Below the pieces are notes generated by a model that worked only from the letters and a program-made list of their open reading frames with translations, was not told the DNA's origin and did no database searches. DNA of 64,000 bases from the NCBI RefSeq assembly GCF_007993755.1, contig NZ_CP042467.1, positions 5,294,001-5,358,000 of the forward strand, read 5' to 3'. Both the position numbers and the translations under genes were made by a program. This document shows, piece by piece, positions 16,941 through 26,287 of this stretch (its first letter is position 1; each line of letters begins with the position of its first letter). This DNA comes from Microvenator marinus. GTDB lineage: Bacteria; Myxococcota_A; Bradymonadia; Bradymonadales; Bradymonadaceae.

Positions 16941-18041
16941 ATGTCAAAACCCGACCTCTATGCGATTCTTGGAGTCGATAAGAGTGCGTCGCAAGAGGAG
17001 ATCAAGTCTGCTTACAGAAAGCTTGCTCTCAAGTTTCACCCCGACCACAACCAGGGTGACGCTGAGGCTGAAGAGCGTTTCAAGCAGATTAGTCAAGCCT
17101 ACGACGTACTTGGTGATCCTGAAAAACGTTCGACTTACGACCGTTTCCCCGCTGGAGGCTTTGATGGCTTCCCTGGCGGTTTTCCCGGCGGTGCCGGTGG
17201 TTTCTCGCCGGAGTTCGTAGACCTTGCGGACTTCTTGAGCTCCATGTTTGGCGGAGGTTTCGCAGGCGGCCGAAGGAGTCGCGGCGCAGACTACGTGGTC
17301 GAAGTGAGTGTGACGTTCGAGGAAGCGCACACCGGAGCCAAGAAGACCATCCGCGTGCCGGTGAACAAGGAATGCGAGGTTTGTAGTGGCTCAGGCGCAA
17401 CTCCTGGAACCAGCGTCTCTGAATGTGGTCAATGTGGTGGCGTGGGGCAGGTTCGGATCCAACAAGGATTCATGGCATTTGCGAGGCCTTGCCCAAGGTG
17501 TAGCGGAGTTGGCAAAGTCGTTGAATCGCCGTGTCGCTCCTGCGGCGGAGCGGGAAGAAAGAAGACCGAGGAACCGCTCGAAATCGACATTCCACAAGGG
17601 GTCGCGGACTCCCAAAAACTGAAGTGGAGCGGCCGCGGTGCGCCGGGTTCCAATGGCGGAAACCCAGGTGACCTGATCATCGTGGTTCGACTCGAAGAAC
17701 ATGCGCTTTTCGAGCGAGAAGGTGATGACGTTCTCTGCACTCTTCCCATCAGCTTCACGCAGGCTGCGCTCGGAGCCAAGGTGGATGTTCCAACGTTGGA
17801 CGGCAAGGTCAGCATGAAGATCCCTGCGGGAACTCAAACTGGAAAGGTTTTCCGCTTGGCTTCCAAAGGCTTCAAGCGTGGAAACAAGCGTGGAGACCAA
17901 CGCGTCAAAGTGGTCGTAGAGACCCCGGTCAATCTCAACGACCGTCAACGAGAAATTCTTGAGGAATTTGCCCAGATTAGCGGCGAGAATGTAGAACCAG
18001 AGCGCAAGAGCTTTTTTGAGCGCATGAAGGATCTTTTTTGA
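16941..18041 (+). CDS. dnaJ: Chaperone DnaJ (type I Hsp40)
   Basis: 366 residues. J domain 1-70 with the HPD motif ([10 protein letters not shown]), a Gly/Phe-rich stretch ([17 protein letters not shown]), and four zinc-binding repeats [24 protein letters not shown] and CRSCGGAG, then two C-terminal beta domains. It delivers clients to DnaK and triggers ATP hydrolysis. Six bases after dnaK. Its stop overlaps the TTG start of the next gene. Confidence 0.97.
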   Translation: MSKPDLYAILGVDKSASQEEIKSAYRKLALKFHPDHNQGDAEAEERFKQISQAYDVLGDPEKRSTYDRFPAGGFDGFPGGFPGGAGGFSPEFVDLADFLSSMFGGGFAGGRRSRGADYVVEVSVTFEEAHTGAKKTIRVPVNKECEVCSGSGATPGTSVSECGQCGGVGQVRIQQGFMAFARPCPRCSGVGKVVESPCRSCGGAGRKKTEEPLEIDIPQGVADSQKLKWSGRGAPGSNGGNPGDLIIVVRLEEHALFEREGDDVLCTLPISFTQAALGAKVDVPTLDGKVSMKIPAGTQTGKVFRLASKGFKRGNKRGDQRVKVVVETPVNLNDRQREILEEFAQISGENVEPERKSFFERMKDLF

Positions 18042-19207
18042 TTTCGAGACGCGAATTCGTGGGTGGAGCAATAGCGTTTGGCTTGACCCCACAGGCCTTC
18101 GCGCTTGCGCCCCGCGTTCGCATTGGCCTTCTCGCCCCGCTTAGTGGAGAGTTTAGCCCTCTCGGCCAAGCCATCCGTGAGGCAGCTGAATTGGGTGCCG
18201 AAGAGGGCGGTGTGATCCTTGAGATCTTGGACACTGAGGCCGACCCTCTCAAAGCAGCGGAGTGCGTCAAGAAGCTCGCGGCATTGTCTGTGGCCGCATG
18301 TTTGGGCCCGATTGGCGTCAGCGAGAGCATGGCCGCTGCGGCACATGCGAGGCGACTGGGTCTACCCATGGTTAGCCTTTGCCCAGACCCGCGGGTAGAA
18401 GAGTCTTTTGGACCTAAAACCGTTTGGCGATGGCGCACTTCGCCCGAAGAGGATGCCGCGGAGCTGGTGTCGAAATTGGACGTTGAGTTGCGCGGAAAAC
18501 GGGCTGCGATTTTGGCCCCGAAATCCGATTATGGACGAAGTGCGGCTCGAGGTTTTTTGAGAGCGTGGCCAGACGGAAACGTCACACGTTATGCGACTTA
18601 CCCGCTGGAAAAGCCCAACTTTCGACGAGCACTCGAAGAGCTTGTAGGGTCTCGTCGGTGGGTGGGTAGAGACCGCAAAGATCTCAGACCAGATAGAGAT
18701 GGCTACGTGGCCACGGGCCTTAGAAGACAAATCGACTTCGACGTGCTTTTCATCCCAGATCACCATGTCAACGTGTCGCGAATTCTGGGTTTTTTGCCGC
18801 TCGTGGGAATCCAAAACGGTGATGGTGGGAAAGGAGCAGCTGTCCAACTTTTGGGTCTCGGAGGCTGGCGCGGAGAAACCATGGCGCTCACTGGCGCCAA
18901 AGCTGCTGGAGCCATCATTCTAGATTCTTATGGAGGAAGCTCTCAGGGTGGGCGGGCTGAGGAATTGGAGCGTCTCTTTGATGCGAAATACGGCCGCTTT
19001 CCAACAAGTCTTGAGGCTGAGGTTTTTGACGCCGTGTGGTGGCTCTCAAAGGTTGGAAAGAGTGGTCGCGCGAAAGTTGCCTCCGAAGCCAGCGCCCTGG
19101 GGGAAATCACGGGCGCAAGCGGGGCTACGAGATTTGTCGAGGGACGAATCGAGCGCGAGTCGGCCTTATTCCGAATGGATATTGAAGGCCAGGTGAGTCC
19201 GCTATGA
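18038..19207 (+). CDS. Tat-exported periplasmic binding-like protein (Leu/Ile/Val-binding fold)
   Basis: 389 residues from a TTG at 18038 overlapping the dnaJ stop. A twin-arginine signal is visible ([20 protein letters not shown]). The body matches type I periplasmic binding proteins of the ABC branched-chain amino acid group: [19 protein letters not shown], a middle segment [17 protein letters not shown] and a later ILDSYGGSS. No ABC transporter genes are near, so it may be an orphan binding protein or an envelope factor of the LpoA-like kind that uses the same fold. It overlaps the next gene by four bases. Confidence 0.8.
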   Translation: MISRREFVGGAIAFGLTPQAFALAPRVRIGLLAPLSGEFSPLGQAIREAAELGAEEGGVILEILDTEADPLKAAECVKKLAALSVAACLGPIGVSESMAAAAHARRLGLPMVSLCPDPRVEESFGPKTVWRWRTSPEEDAAELVSKLDVELRGKRAAILAPKSDYGRSAARGFLRAWPDGNVTRYATYPLEKPNFRRALEELVGSRRWVGRDRKDLRPDRDGYVATGLRRQIDFDVLFIPDHHVNVSRILGFLPLVGIQNGDGGKGAAVQLLGLGGWRGETMALTGAKAAGAIILDSYGGSSQGGRAEELERLFDAKYGRFPTSLEAEVFDAVWWLSKVGKSGRAKVASEASALGEITGASGATRFVEGRIERESALFRMDIEGQVSPL

Positions 19208-20088
19208 ACTTGAAGCACCTCTTGCTGATGGCGCTGAGCTTCTGCACGATGCTTATGGCCGGCGTAACCATGGGGGGATCGGACCCTTTTGAGCTTCAAG
19301 TTTGGGCTAGCGCTGACGCGTGGATTGACGGCATTTCGTATGCCATTCCACTCTTCTTGATTCTGCTTGCCCACGAGCTTGGCCACTATCTTCGGTGCCT
19401 GCGTTTTGGGGTCGAGGCGAGTTTCCCAACTTTCATGCCCGCGCTTCCTATTCCGGGACTCGGTCTCTTGCCATTTCTCGGAACCTTTGGCGCGTTCATC
19501 AAGATGAACTTGGAGGAAATAAGGCGGGACGATCTCTTGCAGATAGGAAGCGGCGGTCCGATAGCCGGATTTATCGTCACGGTTCCGGTCCTCTTCTTGG
19601 GAGTTTTTTTCAGCGATATCCGGCCGCTTCCCGAAGACCTTTCCCAAACCATGTTTCTTGGCGACTCGGTTCTACTCATCCTTGCTGAAGGTCTCTTTTT
19701 TCCTGAGATCCCGAGCGGTCACGATGTGTTCCTCGGTCCGATGGCGATGGCGGGTTGGACTGGTTGTCTCTTGACCGCGCTCAATCTGGTGCCTGTTGGA
19801 CAACTTGATGGTGGTCATATCGCCTACACGTCCTTTGAATCGTGGAATCGCTGGGTTTGGTTCGTGTTTTTGATTCTTCTTGGGTTCGGCATATTTCTCT
19901 TCTCGGGCTGGTTGTTCATAGCCGGGTTTGTGGCGTTGACGGGGGTTCGGCACCCACCGATCGCCACCGGTCGGAGCCTCACCTCTCAATCGAGGTTTGA
20001 GGCTCTTGTGTGTCTGTGTATCTTCGCGCTTTGCTTTGCCCCGGCGCCTATTGAGGGTGCGTCGATCTTTTCGATGGTGATGGACTGA
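19204..20088 (+). CDS. Site-2 protease family intramembrane zinc metalloprotease (M50)
   Basis: 294 residues, about seven helices. Zinc ligands: HELGH at 57-61 within a helix, and the second motif LNLVPVGQLDGGH with Asp202. No PDZ domain is present between the motifs, so it belongs to the compact M50 group with IPGLGLLPFLGTFGAFI in the loop after HELGH, as in EGY-type proteases. Such enzymes cut within membrane helices of regulators or process signal peptides. Overlaps the binding-protein gene by four bases and the next gene by one. Confidence 0.88.
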   Translation: MNLKHLLLMALSFCTMLMAGVTMGGSDPFELQVWASADAWIDGISYAIPLFLILLAHELGHYLRCLRFGVEASFPTFMPALPIPGLGLLPFLGTFGAFIKMNLEEIRRDDLLQIGSGGPIAGFIVTVPVLFLGVFFSDIRPLPEDLSQTMFLGDSVLLILAEGLFFPEIPSGHDVFLGPMAMAGWTGCLLTALNLVPVGQLDGGHIAYTSFESWNRWVWFVFLILLGFGIFLFSGWLFIAGFVALTGVRHPPIATGRSLTSQSRFEALVCLCIFALCFAPAPIEGASIFSMVMD

Positions 20089-20822
20089 TGGAGATCAGGT
20101 GTTCAAAGTGTTCCCACGTGGGGGAAGCCGCGTTGGATGTCAAAGGGGCTGACGTTGCACTCGTCTGCGAGAACTGCGGATTTCGAAACAAATTGGACAT
20201 GCCTCAAAGTGCCGAAGCCCCCGCGACTAAGCCATCACAGCCACTTCCCACCAGGGCACCAAACCCTGCACAAATCGAAAGGCAAGAGTTCGAAGAAGAA
20301 GCGTTTCGCCGCCTTCTCCCGTCTCCCGGAAACGGGCCCCGATGTTTAAAGTGCTATGAGCTTCTCGAGCTCGACCAAGACCATTGCATGCGTTGCGGCC
20401 TCAATATTGAGGAATCTCGCAAATTTGCCCCCGGACAGGCGCCGTGGGACCGCCCGCCGGCTGGGCGAGAAGACGCCTGGGACGAGGCTGACTTAATGTG
20501 GCGGCGACTCAAGGAAGATTGGGGCGAAGAGAGATTCGACGATTTTGCCCAGACCATTCGGCGCCTTGAAGCATGGGAGTTTGCTTCGAGAAAACTGCGC
20601 TCGCATCTGGTCGAAAACCCTGATGATGAGCTGGCAAAAGGGTTTTTGAGAGAAATTGCTGCCGGCCTACAATCTCGTGTTATGGTAGCCAAAGCTCAGG
20701 CTCAGGCGAGTGCCGCACAGTTCTCGGATGCCACAGAAAAAGTGCGCCGAGTGCTCTTATGGGTAGTCTCAGGCATGTGGGCAGTGATAATTGTGTTAAT
20801 ACTGGTGTATTATTTCGGTTGA
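20088..20822 (+). CDS. Double zinc-ribbon protein with C-terminal membrane anchor
   Basis: 244 residues. The N-terminal ribbon has CSKC (residues 4-7) and CENC (about 30-33); a second ribbon has CLKC and CMRC (about 87-105). A helical region follows (130-215), and one C-terminal transmembrane helix (LLWVVSGMWAVIIVLILVYYF) ends the protein. Such tail-anchored zinc-ribbon proteins are common next to membrane protease genes, but no function is established. The stop of the protease gene shares a base with its ATG, implying tight coupling. Confidence 0.75.
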   Translation: MEIRCSKCSHVGEAALDVKGADVALVCENCGFRNKLDMPQSAEAPATKPSQPLPTRAPNPAQIERQEFEEEAFRRLLPSPGNGPRCLKCYELLELDQDHCMRCGLNIEESRKFAPGQAPWDRPPAGREDAWDEADLMWRRLKEDWGEERFDDFAQTIRRLEAWEFASRKLRSHLVENPDDELAKGFLREIAAGLQSRVMVAKAQAQASAAQFSDATEKVRRVLLWVVSGMWAVIIVLILVYYFG

Positions 20823-20840
20823 TGCGTCAAAGGACGTTAA

Positions 20841-21839
20841 ATGTACGATGAGTTTGAACTCATAGAACGAATCGCAACGGTCTTTCCCACACCTGAGGGC
20901 GTGACTCTTGGAATAGGCGACGATTGTGCGATCTTGGACCCGGGTCGATTCGATCTGGTCACCACGGATACGCTTGTCGAGGGAGTTCATTTCCGCCGCG
21001 ACTTCTCCTCGCCGCAAGATATTGGTTGGAAGGCATTAGCCTCCTCGTTGAGTGATATCGCAGCCATGGGCGGTGGTCCCGGAGCGTTTTTCCTCAACCT
21101 CACACTCGGGCCAAACGACGACAAGACATTCGTTGACGGTCTATTGGAGGGGATGCGACAGGCCGCTGAGGCTCTTACGCCAAATGGCTTCGAGGTCAGC
21201 GTTGGAGGCGGAGATACAACGAGCACGTCCGGGCCCACCGTTGTAACCGTTACGTTACTGGGTGAGTCATCTCCTGCTGGCCCTGTGACTCGCTCTGGCG
21301 CTTTCCCTGGCGACCGAATCATCGTGCTTGGTGAAATGGGAATCGCCGCTGCAGGCCTCGCCATTTTGAAGGGAGAGTTCGAAGTGAATGCGGCCGACTA
21401 TCCGGCCCTCATCGAAGCCCATAGGCGCCCTCGACCGCGCGTGCACGAGGGCGCGCTGCTCGGACTTCTGGGCGTTCCTTCGGCGATGCTCGATGTTAGC
21501 GACGGGTTAGCACAAGACCTACAACACATCCTCAAACGAAGTGGCGCGGGCGCCTCTATCGAAACCCACAATCTTCCGAGACATCCAGAACTACTGAAGT
21601 TCTGTGAGGAGACTGGAACCGACCCCCTGGATTGGATGCTCAGTGGTGGCGAGGACTTCGAACTAATCATCGTGGCCCCACCAGCTCGCATGACCAAGAT
21701 TTGGGACCTCGCTCGGCGCCATGAATGGAACGTCTACGATATCGGCGAGATTCGAGCTCAAGAGGAGGGCTTGCGTATTCTGGCTTCCGATGGAACACCG
21801 ATTACTAAGGACTTTAAAGGATATCGGCATTTCGCATGA
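20841..21839 (+). CDS. thiL: Thiamine-monophosphate kinase
   Basis: 332 residues. ThiL signatures: GIGDDCAIL near residue 25, TTDTLVEGVHF near 50, the SLSDIAAMGG loop, and the later DVSDGLAQDLQHI and SGGEDFELI motifs. It phosphorylates thiamine phosphate to thiamine diphosphate with ATP. Other thiamine genes are not in the window. The stop overlaps the methyltransferase start by four bases. Confidence 0.96.
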   Translation: MYDEFELIERIATVFPTPEGVTLGIGDDCAILDPGRFDLVTTDTLVEGVHFRRDFSSPQDIGWKALASSLSDIAAMGGGPGAFFLNLTLGPNDDKTFVDGLLEGMRQAAEALTPNGFEVSVGGGDTTSTSGPTVVTVTLLGESSPAGPVTRSGAFPGDRIIVLGEMGIAAAGLAILKGEFEVNAADYPALIEAHRRPRPRVHEGALLGLLGVPSAMLDVSDGLAQDLQHILKRSGAGASIETHNLPRHPELLKFCEETGTDPLDWMLSGGEDFELIIVAPPARMTKIWDLARRHEWNVYDIGEIRAQEEGLRILASDGTPITKDFKGYRHFA

Positions 21840-22651
21840 GTGATACGACGAGCGAACATCAGGCCGCAGTTGCCCACCGCGCTTCAGTAGAGCGACTCTG
21901 GACCGAACCCGTCTACGAATCTTGCGTTTCTGGACTTAAGGTTCCTAGTGCTTCAAGTGTGCTCGTCGCCGAGGCTCGTTGTGGCTACGTCCCAAGCCGT
22001 CTGCTCACCGATACGCCTGAGGACACGAGAATCATCGCGCTCGACCCCTCACGCGCGATGCTCGACCAAGCGAGAACCCGAATCGATGAAGCCGGGCAAA
22101 AGAGGATCTTCTTCGTACCCCAAAAGGTAAGTGCACTCTCCTACGCAGACGATGTGTTCAAAACCACGATTTGCGTCAACGGAGTCGCATCTTTGACCCA
22201 AACTCAGGACGCCCTGAGCGAGCTGAGTCGAGTCACCCAGGTGGGAGGTACCATCGTATTGGGCGTGCCACTGCTCTCTTCGTTTCCCGAGTTTTACGAC
22301 ATGCTCGATGAGGCGCTACGGGCTCATAAACTCACCGACGTTCTCAACCGTACTCAAGAGATGCGCACGGGATTGTTGAACGTCTCCAGAGTTGCTGAGC
22401 TCGCTCAGGCTGCTGGTCTGCACGACGTCGAGTTTGAAGAAGTTTCGTGGGACGTCGCCTTTGGTTCCGGTCAAGAACTCTTGAGTTCAGCGCTTGTGAG
22501 AGAGTCTTTCTATCCGCACTGGTTGGGCGTGATTCGCTCGTCGGATAGGGACCCGATCTTGCGCTATATCGTGGACGCTATCGACACCTATTGGCACCAA
22601 GATACCTTCAGCTGCCGAATCGTGTGTGGCTGTATGAAGGCCGTCAAATAA
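21836..22651 (+). CDS. Class I SAM-dependent methyltransferase-like protein
   Basis: 271 residues. The fold is suggested by a motif I strand SSVLVAEARCGYVPSRLL (degenerate glycine-rich loop), the acidic strand RIIALDPSRAMLDQAR, a motif at FKTTICVNGVASLTQTQDALSELSRV and GGTIVLGVPLL. This is the layout of small-molecule (UbiE/COQ5-like) methyltransferases. The cofactor loop has only one of the usual glycines, so activity is not certain. Its last eight bases overlap the convergent hydrolase gene. Confidence 0.75.
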   Translation: MSDTTSEHQAAVAHRASVERLWTEPVYESCVSGLKVPSASSVLVAEARCGYVPSRLLTDTPEDTRIIALDPSRAMLDQARTRIDEAGQKRIFFVPQKVSALSYADDVFKTTICVNGVASLTQTQDALSELSRVTQVGGTIVLGVPLLSSFPEFYDMLDEALRAHKLTDVLNRTQEMRTGLLNVSRVAELAQAAGLHDVEFEEVSWDVAFGSGQELLSSALVRESFYPHWLGVIRSSDRDPILRYIVDAIDTYWHQDTFSCRIVCGCMKAVK

Positions 22652-23420
22652 GACTGAGCTGCCTTTCGCTCGAGTCCTGAATATTTGAGATCTCAGGGGA
22701 AAAATCCACGCCGCCGTCAGGTGTGGCGACATGGACAGTTGTCTCAAGACCCGCAAAAGTCGCCCTCGCGACTTCGGGCGAGTTATTGGTTTCGCTCAAG
22801 TGGGCGAGCACTAGATTCGTAAGCCTGGGAGTGGCGACATGGTTTACAAATGCGAGCGCTTGCGCATTTGAAAGATGGCCCTTTGGACCAGCAATTCTTC
22901 TCTTCAGGGTCTGAGGGTAGGGCCCACGCATCAACATCTCGGCATCATGATTGGACTCGATCACCAGTGTATCTAGGTCTGCACAGGATTTAGCCATGGA
23001 GGAGTTAAACACGCCCGTATCCGTGATGAATCCCATGGAAAACCTGGTCGTAGAGAGTCTTAGTCCAATGGTTCCAACTGCGTCGTGGGATACGCGGAAC
23101 GCCCTGATATCCAGGTCTTTGAGCGTATGAGCCTTGTTGGTCTTGAGTTCAACTCCACCCAGTTCAAGGTGTTTGAGAGTCGGCAGGCTAGCGAGAAGCG
23201 GCACTTTCAGCGTCTCCATAACCTTGGCTAACCCTTTGATATGGTCGGAATGTGTGTGGGTGACGACGATGGCGTCAATTGGGCCAAACTCCTCGACCGC
23301 GTCCAATATTCTGCAACCACTGGCCCCCGCGTCGATGAGAATCCGTGTTTCCCAAGCCTTGAAGAGCCAAGCGTTTGCGCTAGACCCACTGGCGATGCAT
23401 TTTAATCGGATGTCATTCAT
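22644..23420 (-). CDS. MBL-fold hydrolase (YycJ/WalJ-like)
   Basis: 258 residues from the ATG at 23420. The upstream extension to 23480 crosses the promoter region and is rejected. Metal ligands: THTHSDHIKGL near residue 55, and conserved downstream His/Asp including LVIESNHDAEML and NLVLAHLSETNNSP. The early MNDIRLKCIASGSSANAWLF matches the YycJ group (single-strand 5' exonuclease/hydrolase related proteins). It diverges from lexA with about 95 bases between starts, which could mean shared control. Confidence 0.88.
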   Translation of the reverse strand: MNDIRLKCIASGSSANAWLFKAWETRILIDAGASGCRILDAVEEFGPIDAIVVTHTHSDHIKGLAKVMETLKVPLLASLPTLKHLELGGVELKTNKAHTLKDLDIRAFRVSHDAVGTIGLRLSTTRFSMGFITDTGVFNSSMAKSCADLDTLVIESNHDAEMLMRGPYPQTLKRRIAGPKGHLSNAQALAFVNHVATPRLTNLVLAHLSETNNSPEVARATFAGLETTVHVATPDGGVDFSPEISNIQDSSERQLSLI

Positions 23421-23429
23421 TGTTATTTG

Positions 23430-23459
23430 TTGACACGTGGTACAGATGTTCAGTAAGTT
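23430..23459 (+). promoter_or_regulatory. Putative lexA promoter with a LexA-like site
   Basis: TTGACA (23430-23435), an 18-base spacer and TAAGTT (23454-23459) form a plausible promoter. Between them lies TACAGATGTTCAG, whose GTTCAG half resembles the GTTC-containing LexA boxes reported for myxobacteria; another GTTCA follows at about 23467. A typical CTGT-N8-ACAG box is absent. Autoregulation by LexA is expected from the family but the box is only a candidate. Confidence 0.45.
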
Positions 23460-23515
23460 ACATCCGTTCACCAGATCCACGCAAGTGGTCGAAACACATT
23501 CTTGAGGTCGAGCGC

Positions 23516-24172
23516 ATGGAAAAGCCCGAAAAAGAGCTCACGGACAGACAAATTGAAGTCCTCGAATTCATCATCGAACACATCCAAGGGACCGGCTTTC
23601 CTCCGACTATCCGCGAGATAGGGGAAGAATTGCAGATCAAGTCGACCAATGGCGTGAACGATCACCTGAAAGCCCTTGAGAAGAAGGGCTACCTCTCACG
23701 CGAAGACGCCAAGTCGCGGGCGATTCGCCCAGTGTTTACGCCGCACGGAATGCCTTTTGGAGAGGATGTTCCGGTGTTGGAGAACGTTCACAGCATCCCG
23801 ATTGTTGGTCGAATTGCGGCGGGCTCGCCCATCGCGGCCATCGAGAACGCGGACGACCACGTCACGCTGGGCGAGGGGCTGATTGGGAAACCTACAGATG
23901 TGTTCGGCCTTGTAGTGCGAGGCGACTCGATGATCGAAGATGGCATCTTCGACGGCGATTATATCTTTGTGAAGCGTCAGCAAGAGGCACGCAATGGTGA
24001 AATCGTGGCGGCTATGGTTGACGGAGAGGCCACTGTGAAGCGTTTTTACCGGGAATCCGGACGTATCAGGCTTCAGCCGGCAAACTCCGCAATGGAGCCC
24101 ATCTACGCGGTGCCGGGGCAAGACACGACCATCCTCGGAAAGGTCATCGGCGTCTTTCGCCGAGTTTCTTAG
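23516..24172 (+). CDS. lexA: SOS repressor LexA
   Basis: 218 residues from the ATG at 23516, eight bases after GAGG; the in-frame extension to 23420 passes through the promoter. The N-terminal winged helix has LTDRQIEVLEFIIEHIQGTG and FPPTIREIGEELQIKS; the autocleavage site is Ala102-Gly103 (GRIAAGSPI), with catalytic Ser138 (RGDSM) and Lys175 (ATVKRF). LexA represses DNA-damage genes until RecA-stimulated self-cleavage. No other SOS gene is adjacent, and an error-prone polymerase cassette is not seen. Confidence 0.96.
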   Translation: MEKPEKELTDRQIEVLEFIIEHIQGTGFPPTIREIGEELQIKSTNGVNDHLKALEKKGYLSREDAKSRAIRPVFTPHGMPFGEDVPVLENVHSIPIVGRIAAGSPIAAIENADDHVTLGEGLIGKPTDVFGLVVRGDSMIEDGIFDGDYIFVKRQQEARNGEIVAAMVDGEATVKRFYRESGRIRLQPANSAMEPIYAVPGQDTTILGKVIGVFRRVS

Positions 24173-24247
24173 GTTCCTCCCCATTGCCAGCCTTCCAGCT
24201 TCATTCAAACTAAGCTATTGAGCCCTCGGAAAGTCGATGAGGTTCAA

Positions 24248-25069
24248 ATGAGCAATAGAGTACTAAAGGGATTGAGCGCGGGTGGGGGCTTTCGAGCGAT
24301 CGTGGTTGAAGCAACCGAGGCAGTTCAAGGGTTGATGGACGCACAGCTGGGCGCTCAACCGCTGAGCGAGCAGCGCGACAGAGTTTCGGAAATCTTGGGG
24401 CAAGTCGGACTCGCCGCGGTACTGGTTCGGGTTGAAATGGCGCCTGACCAGCGACTCCAACTTAGCCTTCGCACCAAGGATGGGTCGTGTTTTGCGGATT
24501 CCCATCCCGATGGACTCCTTCGTGGTGTGGTTTCCGGAAAATGCCCAAACTTCGGTGAACAGACCATCCTTCAGGTCTCCCGTGTGCTCGAAGACGGTCA
24601 ACTGCATCAAGGCATGGTGGAAGCCGAGACCGATATGACGGCGACCTTGACCCAATACATGCTCCAGTCAGAACAGGTCGTGGCTACGGTTGGTCTCCAC
24701 GTGGATGTTGAAGGGGGCGTGACCAAGTCCGCGCGAGGGTTCATGGTTCAGGTTCTTCCGGGCGCCTCAAGAGAGGTGATGGAAGAGGTGATTCGTGCGC
24801 TCGAAGGCATCGAGGCGAAGTGGTGGGAACAGCACCCTGACTTGCTCTTGCTCGACCTTCTTGGAGGCGCCGGCCATTTCACTCTCGAGTCCGAGGTGAA
24901 GTTTGGGTGCACGTGCAATCAAGAGAGCGTGCTCGACGCACTCGGTTCACTGAACCCTTCTGAGATTCAAGAGATGATCGATGATGGAGAGGATTTGGAA
25001 ATGGGTTGCCAGTATTGTGGCAAGTCCTACCAGATCACGCTCAGTGAGCTCGACTCACTCATGACTTAG
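24248..25069 (+). CDS. hslO: Redox-regulated chaperone Hsp33
   Basis: 273 residues from the ATG at 24248, preceded by GAGG; a longer frame to 24218 has no ribosome site. The C-terminal redox switch carries the four zinc cysteines as FGCTCN and GCQYCGKSY. N-terminal landmarks include RVLKGLSAGGGFRAIVVE and the central GFMVQVLPGAS. Under oxidative stress the zinc is lost and the protein becomes a holdase. It ends 11 bases inside the convergent dioxygenase gene. Confidence 0.95.
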   Translation: MSNRVLKGLSAGGGFRAIVVEATEAVQGLMDAQLGAQPLSEQRDRVSEILGQVGLAAVLVRVEMAPDQRLQLSLRTKDGSCFADSHPDGLLRGVVSGKCPNFGEQTILQVSRVLEDGQLHQGMVEAETDMTATLTQYMLQSEQVVATVGLHVDVEGGVTKSARGFMVQVLPGASREVMEEVIRALEGIEAKWWEQHPDLLLLDLLGGAGHFTLESEVKFGCTCNQESVLDALGSLNPSEIQEMIDDGEDLEMGCQYCGKSYQITLSELDSLMT

Positions 25070-26144
25070 CGCGAATCGTGCTCAAGCGGTCGTAGTGGCG
25101 ATATCCGAGATGGTTCAGCACATCGGTCGGCGCTAGCCCAATATCCACCAAAGTTTTCATGCCGTAGGTTCCCGCGAGAACCGGAGGGCTATAAGCACGA
25201 AGGGCATCATCAGTTCTGAACTTCGGAAGTGGAGAGAGCACTTGATGTGCGTGAAGGTGGATGAAGTGCGCCATCGAAACTCTTGAATAGCCGGGAGTCG
25301 AAGGAGCCTTGATGACGTGTGGAGTCGCCAAGAACTGACCACCCGTTAGGATTTCAAGCTCCTGTCCCACTTGAGCCACAATACAACCTGCGGGAGCTGA
25401 ACCGGCGAGCAATTCTCCGTCCGGGTTCTTTTCATCTCCGCGGGTTCGCAGGTAAAGGCCGGATGATGAGTCTGGCTTTGGACAATAGCTGCCGGAAGGG
25501 TCCAGGAAGCGACCGCCCGGAAGTAGGGTGAGCAGATTGAAGTCGGTGTGCTCTTCGCCCCAGAGGATGCCGGTGTTCACCTGATCGTCTTTAAGCGGCA
25601 AGTAGCGCAACGATCGTGTCACGTGGGGGCCTCCGTAGACAGCCTGCTCAAATCGAAATGGCTCAAGTCCGAGCGCCTTTGCAGCACCGCGCAGCAGGAA
25701 GAGACCGATCTCGTGGAGCTGGTGGCCAATCAATTCGTAAGACTTCTGGAAGACTTCGGCGTTCTCGGGCCAAACATTCTGGGCGTAGACTTCTGGGTAT
25801 TCCGTTGCCGCACTTGGGTCGAGCGGCTCAGGCGCCATGAAGTAGCACTCTTTGAAGTCGGGCTGCCCGCCTGCCACCACGGCTTGTTCGGTTTCAGGGG
25901 GTGTCCAACCTCGCTGATACCAAATCTCGGGCATCGAAACCTTTTCCTTCTCTTCGACTGGCCGAGAAGTGAACTCCAAAAAGGAGTCGTAGAATCGGGT
26001 CAGGTCCGCGTCTTCGATTCCGTGATTTTTAATGTAGACGAGGCCGTACTTGCCAAAACCTTCCAGAATGGCTTGGGCTGCGGCTTCTTGGTGTTCGAGA
26101 GTAGGGCTTGAGAGGTCTTGTAGATCAACAACAGGGATGCTCAC
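25059..26144 (-). CDS. Isopenicillin N synthase-like Fe(II)/2-oxoglutarate dioxygenase
   Basis: 361 residues from a GTG at 26144 that has GGAG eight bases ahead; a TTG frame to 26246 adds 34 residues with no ribosome site. The N-terminal DIOX_N region starts SIPVVDLQDLSS and contains YGLVYIKNHGIED. Iron ligands are His/Asp in WGEEHTDFNLLTLLPGG and a distal His in ATPHVIKAP, followed by SRVSMAHF, where Arg binds 2-oxoglutarate. Family members oxidise small molecules in plants, fungi and bacteria; no substrate is indicated. Divergent from the metal exporter. Confidence 0.9.
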   Translation of the reverse strand: MSIPVVDLQDLSSPTLEHQEAAAQAILEGFGKYGLVYIKNHGIEDADLTRFYDSFLEFTSRPVEEKEKVSMPEIWYQRGWTPPETEQAVVAGGQPDFKECYFMAPEPLDPSAATEYPEVYAQNVWPENAEVFQKSYELIGHQLHEIGLFLLRGAAKALGLEPFRFEQAVYGGPHVTRSLRYLPLKDDQVNTGILWGEEHTDFNLLTLLPGGRFLDPSGSYCPKPDSSSGLYLRTRGDEKNPDGELLAGSAPAGCIVAQVGQELEILTGGQFLATPHVIKAPSTPGYSRVSMAHFIHLHAHQVLSPLPKFRTDDALRAYSPPVLAGTYGMKTLVDIGLAPTDVLNHLGYRHYDRLSTIRAKS

Positions 26145-26246
26145 GGCAGATGCTCCGATTTTGGGATAGGTCGCTGGACATCCTATAATCGTTCCCGACC
26201 CAGATTTGAACCCATACGCGGTCTTTGTGTTCAAAATGTCACGCAA

Positions 26247-26275
26247 TTGACCTCTAATTGATAATCGAGTATCAG
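26247..26275 (+). promoter_or_regulatory. Promoter with internal Fur/Zur-type palindrome, ahead of metal exporter
   Basis: TTGACC (26247-26252), a 17-base spacer and TATCAG (26270-26275) fit a sigma-70 promoter. TGATAATCGAGTATCA (26259-26274) is a 14-of-16 palindrome across the spacer and -10 box, with the GATA/TATC arms typical of Fur-family sites. Transcription would start near 26282, six bases before the ATG at 26288, so the message would be almost leaderless. Confidence 0.55.
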
Positions 26276-26287
26276 CACGTTCCGTTC

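Noticed and set aside
26258-26287. TTG start extending the metal exporter by ten residues
   Set aside because: The TTG lies inside the promoter palindrome and before the expected transcription start; the ATG at 26288 is preferred.
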